From the NCBI GenBank assembly GCA_905221605.1, contig CAJNDS010002479.1, positions 455,001-519,000 on the forward strand: DNA of 64,000 nt. The letters are read 5' to 3'. The notes below the pieces were generated by a model. The model worked only from the letters and a program-made list of their open reading frames with translations. It was not told the DNA's origin and made no database searches. Positions 1 to 12,055 of this stretch are shown piece after piece (position 1 is the stretch's first letter; each line of letters opens with the position of its first letter). Source of the stretch: Symbiodinium natans. Its lineage: Eukaryota; Sar; Dinophyceae; Suessiales; Symbiodiniaceae. Position numbers and translations under genes: made by a program.

Positions 1-506
1 AAGCCTTAAGAAAAAAAAGGGGGGGGGGGGCGGGGTGTGGACTTTCTAACCTTGAAGAAGAAACGACGTTGTCTCTACTTACTAAAGCATAAGTCCACGC
101 TTTCTAGTGTACATTGGTGGCCGTTTAAAAGGCAGACCCGAAGTCTAGACCCCAAGTTCTAAACCCTACCCGAGACTGTCTTTACCTACACGTTTACATG
201 GGCTATACCTACTATCATTTTTAAGGGGCAGCTACTACTAAACCGTACGTAAATAGAGTCTCAGGTGTAGTTGCAGAGGGCGCTTGCCGAAACTCTATGC
301 ACTCGGGCAACAAAAACACTTGAACTTGTGAGGCTGCTAGGCAGGTGGCAGTGAAAGACTTAGCTCCTATACCTGTTTTCGACCCGAGGGCTGTTGCATG
401 AATTGGCAATGTTCACACGCCTTCGGGCATGTTAAGTGCCTGTTCACGGGATGGAATTGAAATAAGAGTTCAAGGTTGTCAAGGGTGTGGGGCTTCAATG
501 TTCTAG
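1..506. other. No gene seen; left edge
   Basis: The stretch has a poly-A/poly-G tract at 9-36 and otherwise unique sequence. A minus-strand open frame at 221-409 has no protein-like character and no supporting signals. Confidence 0.4.
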
Positions 507-684
507 GCCCAGGGTGGAGTATGCAGCACGGACGCCCCTGATGAGAAACTTACTCGAAGTGGCATCCCTTTGGAATCTTCATGGTGCGTCAACGATTGTT
601 CCATATGACCCAAGCGTAGTACAGGGCCCCAAACCTTACCGTTCAGCGAGACCATGGCAGGCGCTGCTCGATTCGTCAAGCTAG
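507..684 (+). CDS. Probable last exon of an upstream gene
   Basis: An open frame runs from a CTAG acceptor (AG at 505-506) to TAG at 682-684, about 58 codons. It reads like ordinary protein (LLEVASLWNLHG, PYDPSVVQGP) rather than translated repeat. It lies left of the first telomere-like arrays and shares the strand of all following genes. I do not recognise a family. It could be a chance open frame; phase to an upstream exon cannot be tested because the window begins here. Confidence 0.35.
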
Positions 685-966
685 ACTCGCCTAGCTTCGT
701 CTCAGAGAAGTATGGGGGTTTTGCGAAAAAGGGGACCCTAAAATAGAACCCCCCAAATACATGGACTAGATGCCCTTATAATATGGATCCCAATAAAGTA
801 TCCCTTATTTCGGAATCCCCCAATGTCGAAAACTGAAACCCTAAACCCTAGACCCCTACCCAGACCTAAACCTCTTATTTCGGAAACCCCAAATACTACT
901 ACCCTCAACCGGGTCCTTCGCCAAAACAAATCCGGGAACCACGTTGGGAGCCCTGGGAGCTCGCAG

Positions 967-2154
967 GAACCTTGGCAGCCTCCAAACGGTTCAGGGTTTA
1001 GGGTTTAGGGTTTAGGGTTTAGGGTTTAGGGTTTAGGGTTTAGGGTCAGGGGCGCCCCCCCCACGACCTTTGCACCACCTGGTTTTCGTAAAGAGGGGGA
1101 GGGGGGGGGGGGGTCGTACTGCGCAATTTACTGTCAACGCAAAATATTACTCGGAGACCTCCCTTGCACCTCCTTGGGGTGGGCACGTAGTCACACTGCC
1201 GCTTTCAGCTGACCAATGCTGCATCCCATACCCTAAACCTCAAACCCCAAGCCCTGAAACCCCAAATCCTACACCCAAAACCAAGTGAACGCTAAACCCA
1301 AAACCCTAAACCCCAAACCCTAAACCCTAAACCCTAAACCCTAGCCCTAAACCCTTAACCCCAAACCCCACACCTTCTAAACCCTAAGCCCTGAACCCCC
1401 AAAACACTAATCCTTAAACCCTGCAAGGGCGACTCGCCCCAGCTGTTTCGACAGTGAGGACTTCGCCACCTTGTTTCTCTCCGGGGTTTAGGGTTTAGGG
1501 TTCAGGGTTTAGGGTTTTGGGTTTAGGGTTTAGGGTTAAGGGTTTAAGGTTTAGGGTTCAGGAGAGCTAGTAGGGTTCGGTGTTCGGGGCCTAAGTTTCG
1601 GGCTTACAAGTTCATAGGGTTTAGGGCTGAGGGCTGAGGACCTTCTTACGGTCGGCTTTTCTCACATAGAAGCCCCAGTGAGCACAAGAGGGATTCCTTC
1701 TCTTCTGTGAGGTTATTTGGGAACCTAGTCTCCTCAGACCTACCATACCCAAACTCATAATTAGACCCCGAAACCCTACCTGTAGCTCCAAAACCCTACA
1801 CGAAAGAAGGGCACAACCGCCTAAATGTAGGGCACCGCCCCAATAGGAGGTCAACAGAGCCCCAGCTCCTTTCGGACACATTCCCCAAACGGCCTTCTCG
1901 TAGCCTCCATGTCCCCGGGTCATCTGACCCTTTGCAGGGATCTACATGGCAGTTGTTTCCACCCAGCCAGCTTAGGGTTAGGGTTTAGGGTTTAGGGCTT
2001 AGGGCTTAGGGTTTAGGGTTAGGGTTTAGGGTGTCACCGTGGGCTTAATGAGGAGTCAGAAGATGATGAAGCAGCACTGGAGCCCCTTGACAGGCAGCCC
2101 TGGGCGCCAGGCTCAGGGCACGGACACTTAGTGCGTGGTTTTGCTCATGTTGGG
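967..2154 (+). CDS. Gene A, 5' exons, unknown protein
   Basis: Three islands look like exons. 967-988 (EPWQPPN; acceptor CGCAG, donor GTTCAG). 1428-1485 (after CTGCAAG; open in two frames, one giving SEDFATLFLSG; donor GTTTAG in the array). 2053-2154 (34 codons, acidic start ESEDDEAALEPLD, ending before GTTTAG). No ATG was assigned, so the true start may be earlier or in an exon I missed. Phase between these three is not proven. Sequence between them is TTTAGGG/CCCTAAA arrays and minor unique DNA. No family recognised. Confidence 0.4.
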
Positions 2155-3013
2155 GTTTAGGGTTTAGGGTTTAGGGTTTAGGGTTTAGGGTTTAGGGTTT
2201 AGGGTTTAGGGTTAGCTGTCCAAAGCTGGGGCTTTCCTAGTACAACCGACTTTCTATGTTTCCTGAGCCGGTTTAAACCCTAAGCCCGAAATCGCAAGGT
2301 TAAGCCAGGGCGGATGGCACGGGGGGCTAAACCCTAAACCCTAGTCCCAAACCCTAAACCCTTAACCCTCAACCCTCAAGCCTGAACCCTAAACCCTCAA
2401 GCCTCAACCCCCAACCCCCAACCCTCAACCCTCAACCCCCAACCCTCAAACCTCAACCCCCAACCCTCAACCCTCAACCCTCAACCCCCAACCCCCAACC
2501 CCCAAACAAATGAGTTCTCACCTACTCTGGGCCTCTGTAGGCCCAAGGCCCAAGGGATGTCTCCTTGGAGGTTCGTGGTACTTACTAACCAATCATGACT
2601 CATAGGGCTTAGGGTTTAGGGTTCACAGGGCTTGGGGTGTAGGGTTTAGGGTTTAGGGTTTAGGGTTTAGGGTTTAGGGTTTAGGGGTACTTATAACCCA
2701 CTTAGAAGCCCCTTAAGTGCCCTAATGTGGTTATAAGTAAAGTCATAAGTACAGCTATAATTGGTAAATAAGTACCATGCACCTCCAAGTATAACTCCTG
2801 GGCGAGGGTCCCCATGGCTGCAGCGCGGGACGCGGCCTATCCAGGGCTTAGGGTTGCAGGGTTTACCCCAACCCCTGAGACCCTAAACCCCAAACCCTAA
2901 ACCCTAACCCCCAAACCCTAAACCCCAAACCTAAACCCCAAACCCTAAACCCTAAACCTCAAACCCGAAACCCCAAACCCCCCTTAAAAAGCTACGCTGG
3001 CTTGGGGGCTCAG

Positions 3014-5020
3014 GTTCGCCGAAAGCCTGCGGACGTCACAGAACTCGGGAGGCTAGGGTTCATGCTCTAGGGTACAGGGATGACTTGTGGTTTAGGATAT
3101 AGGGTCTTGGGCTTTGGGTTTAGGGCTTTTGCCTATACTACCCTTCTCAATGACACTGCCGTGTTAAATTTTGCAGAGTCCCGGCTTCAAGGGTGACCGC
3201 CTCTTTACGCTGCAACCAGCCGTGTTTGGTCTGGTTTCATCTACGTTTCTGGAGCTTAATAACCCTGAACCCTAAACCTTAAACCCTAAACCCTGAACCC
3301 TGAACCCTGAACCCTAAACCCTAAACCCTAAAGCCTAAACCCTAAACCCTACCAAGTTCTCCCACCCACTTGAGTGGCCCATGTCGTGTGCACCGTACCT
3401 GGCATCAGCCCTCAGCCACCCAAGGTTTAGGGTTTAGGGTTTAGGGCTTAGGGTTTAGGGTTTAGGGTTTAGGGCGACCGAACCCTCAGCCCCAATTGGG
3501 CTGCCCTCGTTGCCTCTTAGATCGCGCCTCCTCGAGACACCCCTCAACCCTGCTGTTTGCCCTGCAGCTAGGCCGGAGCGAACAAAACCCGATAAACTTC
3601 AAACCCTAGGCCGGCAGGCGGCGACAAAAGACCTGCACCCCGGCAACCGGTAACCCGTACTCTATTTTTGAAGCCCTAAACCGTATGCCCAAGTCTTAAA
3701 CCTAAACCCCATCCAACCCTAAACCCTAAACCCTAAACCCTAAACCCTAAACCCTAAACCCTAAACCCTAAACCCTAAACCCTAAACCCTAAACCCTAAA
3801 CCCTAAACCCTAAACCCACCCTAAACCTATGCCCTGCTTGCCGCCCTGCTTGCCGCCCTATTGGACCAGGCCGAGCACGTGCGCGCGCTCTGGGGAGCGA
3901 TGGCGACCCCGAGGACGGCTTAGGGCTTGGGGCTTTTAAACCCCTAATCCCTAATCCCTAATCCCTAAACACAAACCCCAAACCCCAAACCCCAAACCCC
4001 AAACCCCAAACCCCAAACCCCAAACCCCAAACCCCAAACCCCAAACCCCAAACCCCAAACCCTGAACCTGACAGAAGGTCTCGGCCTGGCGTGCAGATCT
4101 GGCCAGCCGATGGTCCGACTCTGCGGATCAAAGGCTGGAGCACTTGGGAGAAATAGGGGAGAGAGAGAGAGAGACAGGGAAGGTTTAGGGTTTGTAGGGT
4201 TTAGGGTTTAGGGTTTAGGGTTTAGGGTTTAGGGTTTAGGGTTTAGGGTTTAGGGTTTAGGGTTGAGGGCCAGAGGCGGAGAGGGCCAGCACCTGTGCCC
4301 CTCTTGGCCTACAGAATTTGTTCTCCTCCAGACTTCATGGACCACTCCAGCTATGCCGACCTGTGCTTGAACCCTAAACCCTACTTGAAGAATCATGGTT
4401 TTGTCTAAGTAGGGTTAGAAGCTTTCATCGGGTAACCTTTTTTGTATCTTCATTAAGTATTAAGGTACGTATAGCCCTGCCCATGAACCTTCAAGTACAC
4501 CCTGCGCCCTAATAGGGGATCCGAAGTATGGGCCCTGAACGTGGGCCCCCTGTTTTGTAACCCTTATATATTCACTATGAATAAGGGCCCGTACTTCGGA
4601 TCCCTTTGAATCCCATTACGCAAGGTTAAGGGACCATACCAAGGGCCCACACCCTAAACCCTAAACCCGAACCCCTAAACCCTAAACCCTAAACCTTCGG
4701 TGAGGCCCCGCGCTGCTTTCAGCCACGCATTTTTGGATCGTGCGAAAATCCGGACGCTGCCCCAGAAGCAACTTGGCTCATATAGCCTAAACTCTAAACC
4801 CTAAAAGCCTGAAGCCTAAAGCCTGAAGCCTAAACCCTAGGCCCTAGCCCTAAGCCGAAGGGGACTTAGTAGGCACCTGTTATGAAGCAGGGTTGCTAGT
4901 AGGATACCCGGAAAACTCTTACTCGGTGTGCTTGTAACTCTACTTCCCTAAACCCTAAACTGACTGGGGAGTGGAGAATCGATGGCCGAAGGAGGTTCCT
5001 GATTTCGCAAGTCAACTCGG
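3014..5020 (+). CDS. Gene A, exons of the second block, unknown
   Basis: Candidate exons: 3014-3051, 3177-3228, 3375-3424, 3618-3649, 3870-3917, 4097-4133, 4315-4362, 4723-4775, 4972-5020. The best link is 3177-3228 to 3375-3424: the first ends in phase 1 (GDRLFTLQPAVF), the second supplies two bases and continues AHVVCTVPGISPQPPK in frame, then 3618-3649 continues in phase 0 (AATKDLHPGN). Later islands give HAFLDRAKIRTLPQ and ENRWPKEVPDFASQ. Donors are GT, or GC at 3052, 3918, 4134 and 4776. No known domain was recognised. Some of the smaller islands may be wrong. Confidence 0.5.
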
Positions 5021-5107
5021 GTTTAGGGTTTAGAGTTTGGGGTTTCGGGTTGAGGTCCATAAGCCAGTGTACACGAAAAGGCAGTTCTCCGAGCGTTTCA
5101 TTTGCAG

Positions 5108-5294
5108 GTTGTGCGCCAATGCCCCAGCAGACCCAATGACATCGGGTCGAATTCGTCCTGCGTGCAGGCTTCAATTTACTGGAGCTGGCTGCCCGACAGT
5201 GACCCCCTTACCCTTAGAAGCGAGCACGAAACAAGCCCTCCGCTCCGCCATCGATCCCGATGTCACATACTCACAGTGTATGACTTCGCTTGGG
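5108..5294 (+). CDS. Gene A, long exon (187 nt)
   Basis: The acceptor is TTTGCAG (5101-5107) and a donor GT lies at 5295 in a TTGGGG context. Two frames stay open over the whole length. One gives QASIYWSWLPDSDP; the other gives STKQALRSAIDPDV. The phase left by exon 4972-5020 (two bases over) favours the second. No family recognised. Confidence 0.45.
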
Positions 5295-5429
5295 GTTGGG
5301 TTTAGGTTTTAGGGTTTGGGGTTTAGGGTATTTCTCAGGGCTTTGACAGTAGAATTCATATACACGCTATATGCACATGAGGCTTTTTGATACCATCAAT
5401 AACTTGTGGGGAGGGGGTGGATTTTCAAG

Positions 5430-5634
5430 GTGTCGCCTGGCTGGATATCCAGTATTCGACGCGGAGGGCAAGGCGCGGGGAGCTTGAACACGGGTTTTAG
5501 GGTCTAAAACCTGAGCCCGACACATTAAGCCCTAAACTACAGGGTTTAGGGCCTGTGGCGTGGGGATGTTTAGGGCTTAGGGTCTCAGCACTTATAGGCC
5601 ACAGCTGGGGCAGGACATGTCTGAGGATGGATGG
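5430..5634 (+). CDS. Gene A, two small exons
   Basis: 5430-5472 follows TTTTCAAG, reads LAGYPVFDAEGK and ends at AAG|GCGCGG, a GC donor. 5614-5634 follows GGGGCAG, reads DMSEDG and stops at GTTTAG. Both are flanked by telomere-like units. They are short, so support is contextual. Confidence 0.4.
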
Positions 5635-5972
5635 GTTTAGGGTTTATTCAGGGCTTAGCTGGGTTCGGGTTTAGGGAAAAGGGTTTTCTTAGAGCTGAGG
5701 TGGGTTCGGGCCTTGATCACAGATGGTAATAAGGCCATGTTGACAACCAGCCTTACAGATCCCAAACCCGCGGCGTGTTGGGATGACCGGGACCTCGTAT
5801 ATCATCAGGAACCAAGAGGTTGGAAGGGGAGTGGGGTGCAAGGGGCCCATATTCTCCAAATAAGGGCTCAAGAATCCCCAAATGAGCCTTCGTAAGCCTA
5901 AACCCTAAGCCCCAAACCCTAAACCCTTCGTCCTTCCACACTATAAGAACCAGCCAGTCAGCCCCCAACCAG

Positions 5973-7669
5973 GTCAACATACCGCTGCTCTTGGGCGCGC
6001 ACAAGCAGCTCCTGGCCCACGGCTCTTCAAACCCGGAAGCCCGGCAGGCGCTGCGGGGTAGGGTTTAGTCAAAAGGGTTTAGGGTTTAGGGTTTCGGGTT
6101 TCGGGTTTCGGGGGTTTTGGGGTTTTAGGGTTTGGGGTTTCGGGGGTTGCTGGGTTTTAGGGTTTTAGGCCTTTAGGGTCTCAGGGCTTTAGTTTAGGGA
6201 TTCTTGGTTTCAGGGTTTTAGGGTTGTCGGGTTTTAGGGATTTAGGGTTTAAGGTTAGGGTTGATATAGGGTTGATCAGAATTTGCAGTAGCTATACTTA
6301 GCCTTCAAGCAAGTTCTGAAGTTTGGGGGCGTAGGGTACGTATGGTATGGGGCATCTACTGAACCCCTAAACTTACCCTAAACCCTGAACCCTTCAACCC
6401 CTCAACCCTATAGGGCTAGGGGTTTACAAGGCTCCCAGAGTGCTTGCAGAAGTTCTGCTGCCTGTCTCTTTTTCTAAGCTCTGTAAACCTTCAACTGTAG
6501 GGTTTGGGGTTTGGGGTTTAGGGTTTAGGGTTGGGTTGGAAAAGCCATCTTCTTATGCAGGGGCCGTGTGTTTTTTTGGGAACGTGGCTCTGGGACTACA
6601 TCAGGGCAGACTCACAGTGCCCCTTTTCTATCCCTTTTTGAAGCAGTATATAAGGTGCCTTACCTGGGAGCTATCCCTCAACCCTCAACCCTAAACCCTA
6701 AACCCTAAACCCTTTTCAACTCTCTTCCGGAAGCTGTCACTAGCCTGGTGTGGGAAACCAGGCCTGCTGTTCAAGGGGTTCGGTGCTGCGCCTGGGGAAG
6801 TAGATTGGGCAGCTATGGAGGTTTTTGTGGGTCTTGAGCCAAACCCTAAACCCTAAACCTTTAACCCTAAACCTTAAACCCTAAACCCTAAGCCTTAAAC
6901 CCTAAACCCTAAACCTTAAACCCTAAACCCTAAACCGTGGCATGTATAGGTTGAGAGTCTGATGTTTACTGAAGTGTGGGAAGCTTAGGGTCTTGGGCAT
7001 CTGGGACTTCGGGTTTGGGGTTTGGGGTTTAGGGTTTAGTTTAGGGTTTAGGGTTTGGTGTTTAGGGTTTTGGGAAAGTATCCAGTCAAGACCGAAAACC
7101 CTAGACCCCGAAACCCGAAGAGGAAGTTGGGACGAAGGTCTTCTGCAGAATCCCTGACAGGGTTATGTTAGTGGACATGATGTACCCAATCAAACCCCAA
7201 CTCCCGATCTAAGAACCCTAAACCATACATCCTAAACCCTAGACCGTCAACCCAAGCCCTAAACGCTGAACTCAAGACCCTAAACCCTGGAACCCTAAGC
7301 CTAAACCCTAAAACCTAAACCCTAGAACCCTTAGCCTAAACCCTAAACCCTAGACCCTAGAACCCTAAGCCTAAACCCTAAACCCAGAGCCCATATTTCA
7401 GCGAAAGCCTTGAGGTCTAAGGCATGTAAGGAGGGGCCCGGTCCCTATATATGTATATATAGACACATACCTCATATAGTCCCTATATACCTAAGCAGCC
7501 CTAAACCCGAAACCCGAAGCCCTAAATAGCCTAAACCCTAAACCTTAAGGCCCTAAACCCTGAAACCCTTGTAAGGGTCTCTCCTTTAGTCCCTTGAGAG
7601 GTTGGTTGGCTCGCGCGACAAGCGCTGGCGCTGGATCTGATCGACGAGTCGCAGAGCCATGCCTCGCAT
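5973..7669 (+). CDS. Gene A, seven exons joined in frame (118 codons)
   Basis: Exons 5973-6057, 6450-6482, 6744-6820, 6950-6982, 7138-7181, 7402-7414 and 7601-7669 sum to 354 nt and join without any phase conflict. Peptides in order include LLLGAHKQLLAHGSS, EVLLPVSFSKL, WCGKPGLLFKGFG, VESLMFTEVWE, RIPDRVMLVDM, IESLE and WLARQALALDLIDE. Donors are GT except GC at 6983. 7402-7414 is a 13-nt microexon whose inclusion is needed to keep phase. Introns contain inverted TTTAGGG/CCCTAAA arrays. This is the best-supported part of gene A, but the protein family is unknown to me. Confidence 0.62.
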
Positions 7670-7895
7670 GTGAGGCTTTTTTGGGGGGCCAACTTAGGGG
7701 CTTTAGCTGTGTCAAGTAGGGTTTAGGGTTTAGGGTTTAGGGTTTAGGGTTTAGGGTTCAGGGTTTAGGATTTAGGGTTTAGGGTTTAGGGTTCGTACCG
7801 TGCTCAAAATGTGAAACCATCCCGTCACGGCGCTGTTGCGCGTGTGGTGCTGCTGTTGTACTCTCAACCCAACCCCAAACCCTAAACCCTGACAG

Positions 7896-8109
7896 CAACA
7901 AGGAACCAGAGGACTTGAGGAGGAGAATTCAGGGCTTGCGGTTCCCTAAACCCTAATCCCTATACCCTAAACCCTTAAACCCCAAACCGCAAGCACTCCG
8001 GGCGGCATGAAGAAGCTCGTGGCAAAAACGGGTTTGCACCCTGAACCCTGAACCGCCTTAGTCGACCTCGGTGCCCATTTTCATATGGGTGGTTGTGCGA
8101 AGTCCAGAA
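7896..8109 (+). CDS. Gene A, three exons before the LINE
   Basis: 7896-7940 (QQGTRGLEEENSG), 7994-8031 (TPGGMKKLVAKT) and 8062-8109 (DLGAHFHMGGCAKS). The last two join exactly: the first leaves one base (G) and the second begins TC, making GTC. Donors are GTTCCC, GTTTGC and GTAGGG. The phase from 7940 to 7994 is not settled. The next sequence with coding character is the LINE fragment. Confidence 0.5.
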
Positions 8110-8262
8110 GTAGGGTCACGGATACTTTTGCCTTAGTTAAGCCTAAAACCTAAACCCTAAGCCCTAAACCCGCAAACGCTAAACCCTGAAGCCCTAAAGC
8201 GCTAAACCCTAAAGCCACGAGTCCCAAACTGAAACCCTAAACCCTTCCACCCTTACAGCTAA

Positions 8263-10203
8263 AGCCCTCGAATTTCGTGCGATGCGGACGAGGGACTCTT
8301 CTCTGTCGGAGAGATCTCTGACTGCTTGTCCTCTATGAAAGCGAATAAGACCCCAGGAGTGTCAAAAATCAGTGTGGAGCTCTTGAAGTCCATGGCTCTC
8401 CATGAGGAAGGCTTGCAGAGCTTGAAACACGTCCTCGATGATATTTTGCAGGATCCGCTCCTGCTCATGCAGCAGGACTTGTTGACTGGATGGGTGATTC
8501 TCCTGCCGAAAAAGCTTCAGGTTCTCGATGCAGCTATGCTGCGCCCCATTGTGCTCGGCGAAGTCCTGGTCGCCACATGGCCCACACCCAAGTCCTGTTT
8601 TGGCTCTGTGCAGGGCCGGGGAGTGGCAGATGCTGCGTTTCTGACTTCTGTTGCTGTCAGGGAAGCTGTCATCATGGGGGCTCCTGTGGTGGCAGTGAAA
8701 TTGGATATCTCGGGGGCATATGACAGTCTGAGGATTTCGGCTGTGCTACAATGGCTGGCGAAGCGATGGAGTAGCTCTACGGGCAAGTCTGCCAAAGTTA
8801 TTCAGCACATTCTGTCCCATTCAACCTTGGTTTTTCATTTGTTCGAGCAGGAGTGGACTCAAGCTCACTGCGTTGGCACGCAGCAAGGTGCGACACATTC
8901 ACCGGTGCTTTTTGGCTACCCCGTCTAGGACCGATTTGATGTCCTAACGGAATCGTGGGAAGCTGATGGTGAGTCCCCTCCGTTTTATGCAGGGCCGTTC
9001 AGTATGTGGGGCGTCTGGTTTGTGGATGATACTACAATTTTTTTGTTGAACCCATCGCAGTTTGGGAGGTTGATGCCAACTGTAGTAACTACTTTGGCTA
9101 GCTTGGGCTTGCACATCAATGTCAAGAAAGCGTCACTCTGGGCTTGACTGTTCCTGGGAATTTGGAGTGTTTGCCTGGACTACCGCACGAGTTGCAAGCA
9201 AGATTTGTTGGCATCATGTTGAGGTTTCAGGATGACGACACAAGTATCATGTCCGATCTCATGCGGAGAGCGATGGCAGCTTATGTCTCTAACAAGATCT
9301 TGCTGGGTCACCTCGGAGTGTCGAGACGAAAGCGCCTCCAGATGTTCTCTTCGCTGGTTACCTCGGCCATCAGGTGGTTATTGTGTGTTGTTCCTGCCAG
9401 TGATGCGAATTTCCGAAAGCTTCGTGTTGGCCATGTCACTTTGACGAGTTGGATGCTGAGAGTTGCAGCTCATTTCAGTAATCCTGTTCCTGTAGGTATT
9501 GCTCACTCTCGCCACGCATGTAAGCTCTGGCTGTGGTGCTATTCAGAGAGGTGGGATCACTTGCATGCTCGTATGGTGTGGGATTGGGCTGGTCATGTAT
9601 TCCGGCGTGACGGAGAGGGCATGATGTCTCAAGCGGTGCTCCATTTTCGATCTTCTGTTCGACTTGGAGGTGCCAGGGCGGCGAGGACTGGACCTCAGAA
9701 CTTTGGGCATCGCAGGTGGCTCTCATTCCTGGATCAGCGAGGTATCCAACCTGTCACAGCTCATGACAGGCAGCTATGGGCGTCATGCTGTCCTGATTGG
9801 CTGAGCTCGTGTGCGGCATGGGGGATTCTGAGTGTCGGTATAAGTCCAGTGGGTCTCTGAGAGCCATCACTTGGGGAAACGTTGGCGTGATGTACAGGGC
9901 AATTTTCTTGGGCAAGAAATTTGGATTGTGAGTCGGTGGCCGGATGGAACTCTAACTCTCAGCACGTTGCGGCGCTGCGATGGCTGGCTGCATTGGGAGA
10001 TGCATAACTCTGGCTTGATTAATGTGTGTGCTGTGGTCTTGACCAACCTTCAGAGCAGGACGTTTGCAGTGAGACTGTTGATTGCAGGAGAGTTTCAGTC
10101 CGTGTGTAAGGCTGAGTGCCCGTGTTTCAGTCGAGGCCTGGCAGCCCAAAGTTTGGTTGTAGAGGTCAGTTCATGTCCCATGGAGTGGGGGCTAGGCGAA
10201 TGA
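8263..10203 (+). mobile_element. Degenerate non-LTR (LINE) retrotransposon, RT domain
   Basis: Frame 1 from 8263 holds reverse transcriptase blocks in order: a KTPGV palm entry near 8347, motif A LDISGAYDSL at 8701-8730, motif B GTQQGATHSP at 8875-8904, and motif C F-V-D-D at 9019-9030. A TAG at 8926-8928 interrupts the frame before motif C. A shift is needed at about 9144 to enter the next open frame (9144-9860), which carries a post-RT WAGHVFRRD motif near 9586. A further shift leads into 9871-10203. The copy is therefore dead and 5' truncated; no endonuclease domain is seen. The AG at 8257-8258 resembles a splice acceptor, so an exonised origin is not excluded. It lies between exons of gene A in the same direction. 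Confidence 0.85.
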
Positions 10204-10287
10204 AAGAGGTCCTGCGGTCTCGCTGGGTTTCTGAGATCTTAGCCTACTTATCGTGCCCTTGCGAAGCAAGACCCTCGGGGATGGCGC

Positions 10288-10440
<153 letters not shown>

Positions 10441-10540
10441 CCGAAAAAAGCAACTACTCCCTACCCTAAACCCTGAACCCGAAACCCTAAACCCCCTATC
10501 CCTAAACCCTAAACCCCAAAGCCCAAACCCAGAGAGCAAG

Positions 10541-11952
10541 GTTGAAAAGCGGACGCGCTGTGGTGCTGGGCAAAGGTCCTGCCAGGAGATGGGGGGTTTA
10601 GGGTTTAGGGTTTAGGGTTTAGGGTTTAAGGTTTAGGGTTTAGGGCTTAGGGCTTAGGGCTTAGGGCTTAGGGTTTAGGGTTTAGGGTTTAGGGTTTAGG
10701 GTTTAGGCCCCTAAACCCTAAACCCAAGCTGAAGGTTGCAGACAACAACTTGGGATCAGGTTCAGCATTTTAGGGTTTGGGTCTCTTGAATTTAAGACTA
10801 TAAGGGGCCCATGGGATTTTGGGTTTAAAGCTTGACTCTTTCATTGGGGAAATGCCAGGTGTTTTTTGAACATCTAAACCCTAAACCCTAAATCCTAAAA
10901 GCATCTCTAGGCTTCTAGGATTCAAGGCCTCTTGCAGGGAGATTGCTCGATTTGTGCCTCGGGTTGTCTTGCAGGTTGAGGGGTGTAGGGTTTATAAGGT
11001 CTTGGGCATCAAAAGAAGCCCCCTACAAGTGAAGGTTCATGGTTTGTGTTAAGTCGGGCTATATACAAGTACCCGTAACCCCTTAGAACCTGAATTTGGG
11101 TACTTACAATCCTGCCTAAAGCTAAACCCTAAACCCTAAACCCTAAACCCTGAACCCTAAACCTCCAAGTACTCTGCACCCTTGCATCTCCCAGCCCCAA
11201 GCCCGCGAACTCCAGGGATCGAGGCTCGCATCCCTAAAGTTGTGACCCTTAAGGTTCCCCCTAACATCTTCCTAACATGGCCCTTGTACTACCTTAAGGA
11301 TCTTTACTAAGGGTTCCCAAAACCCAAGGGTGCGACCTTAAGGGTCCCCCGAAACCCTAAACCTTAAACCCTAGACAACCTCGCAGGAAGAAGGCAAAGA
11401 CGACCACAATCGAGCCCCTTAGAGAGGTGAAGTGGCCGGTGCAGAAGAAGAAGGCGTGTATTATAGGGGTCGGAGTCAATATTACAAGGAATCTTCCCTC
11501 ATGGTCCCCATTTGGTTATACTATAATTACCCCACCAAAACCCTAACCCCCAAACCCTAAATCCTAAACCCTAAACCCCGACCCCTAAAAGAAGGCACAA
11601 GACTCGAAATCCACCATCGTAGGGCCCGTGTGCTCCAAGGACTCTTCCCTAATACTCCCTACTACTCCCCAAGGCTCCCTGAGCTTCCCCAAGGTTTTCT
11701 TAGGTAGGTTCATGGGCAAATCTAAGTAGGGTTTTTAGCAAGGCAACCTATGTTGTAATCTCAGTGAAGGTACTTCTAACCCCACCTTTGACTACCCATG
11801 AACCTTCAAGCAAACCCCGAACCTTCAGCCAAAGAACCTGAAGAAACTCGCGCCCCGTGGATGAGCTGGATCCCGTTCGCAGGCGTCCGGCCATAAGGCC
11901 GATGGTGCTCTCTTCAGCGATGAGGCCGATGACAGCTGGAGTGTGCCCAAGT
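10541..11952 (+). CDS. Gene A, exons after the LINE, unknown
   Basis: Candidate exons: 10541-10595 (VEKRTRCGAGQRS), 10938-10974 (two open frames, one EIARFVPRVVLQ), 11387-11457 (KKAKTTTIEPLREVKW, lysine rich, donor GTATTA), 11595-11639 (AQDSKSTIVGPVCSK ending AAG|GACTCTT, a GA donor), 11829-11882 (EETRAPWMSWIPFAG, GC donor) and 11898 to about 11950 (DGALFSDEADDSWS). Family E and B element copies lie in the introns at about 11226-11340 and 11707-11812. Phase between exons is only partly consistent. Confidence 0.45.
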
Positions 11953-12055
11953 GGGTTTGGTTTAGGGTTTAGGGTTTAGGGTTTAGGGTATAGGGTTTAG
12001 GGTTTAGGGTTTAGGTTTAGGTTTCAGGCTTTAGGGTTTAGGCTTTTGGGAGCAG

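Noticed and set aside
3716-3814. CRISPR array
   Set aside because: Repeats are tandem heptamers without spacers.
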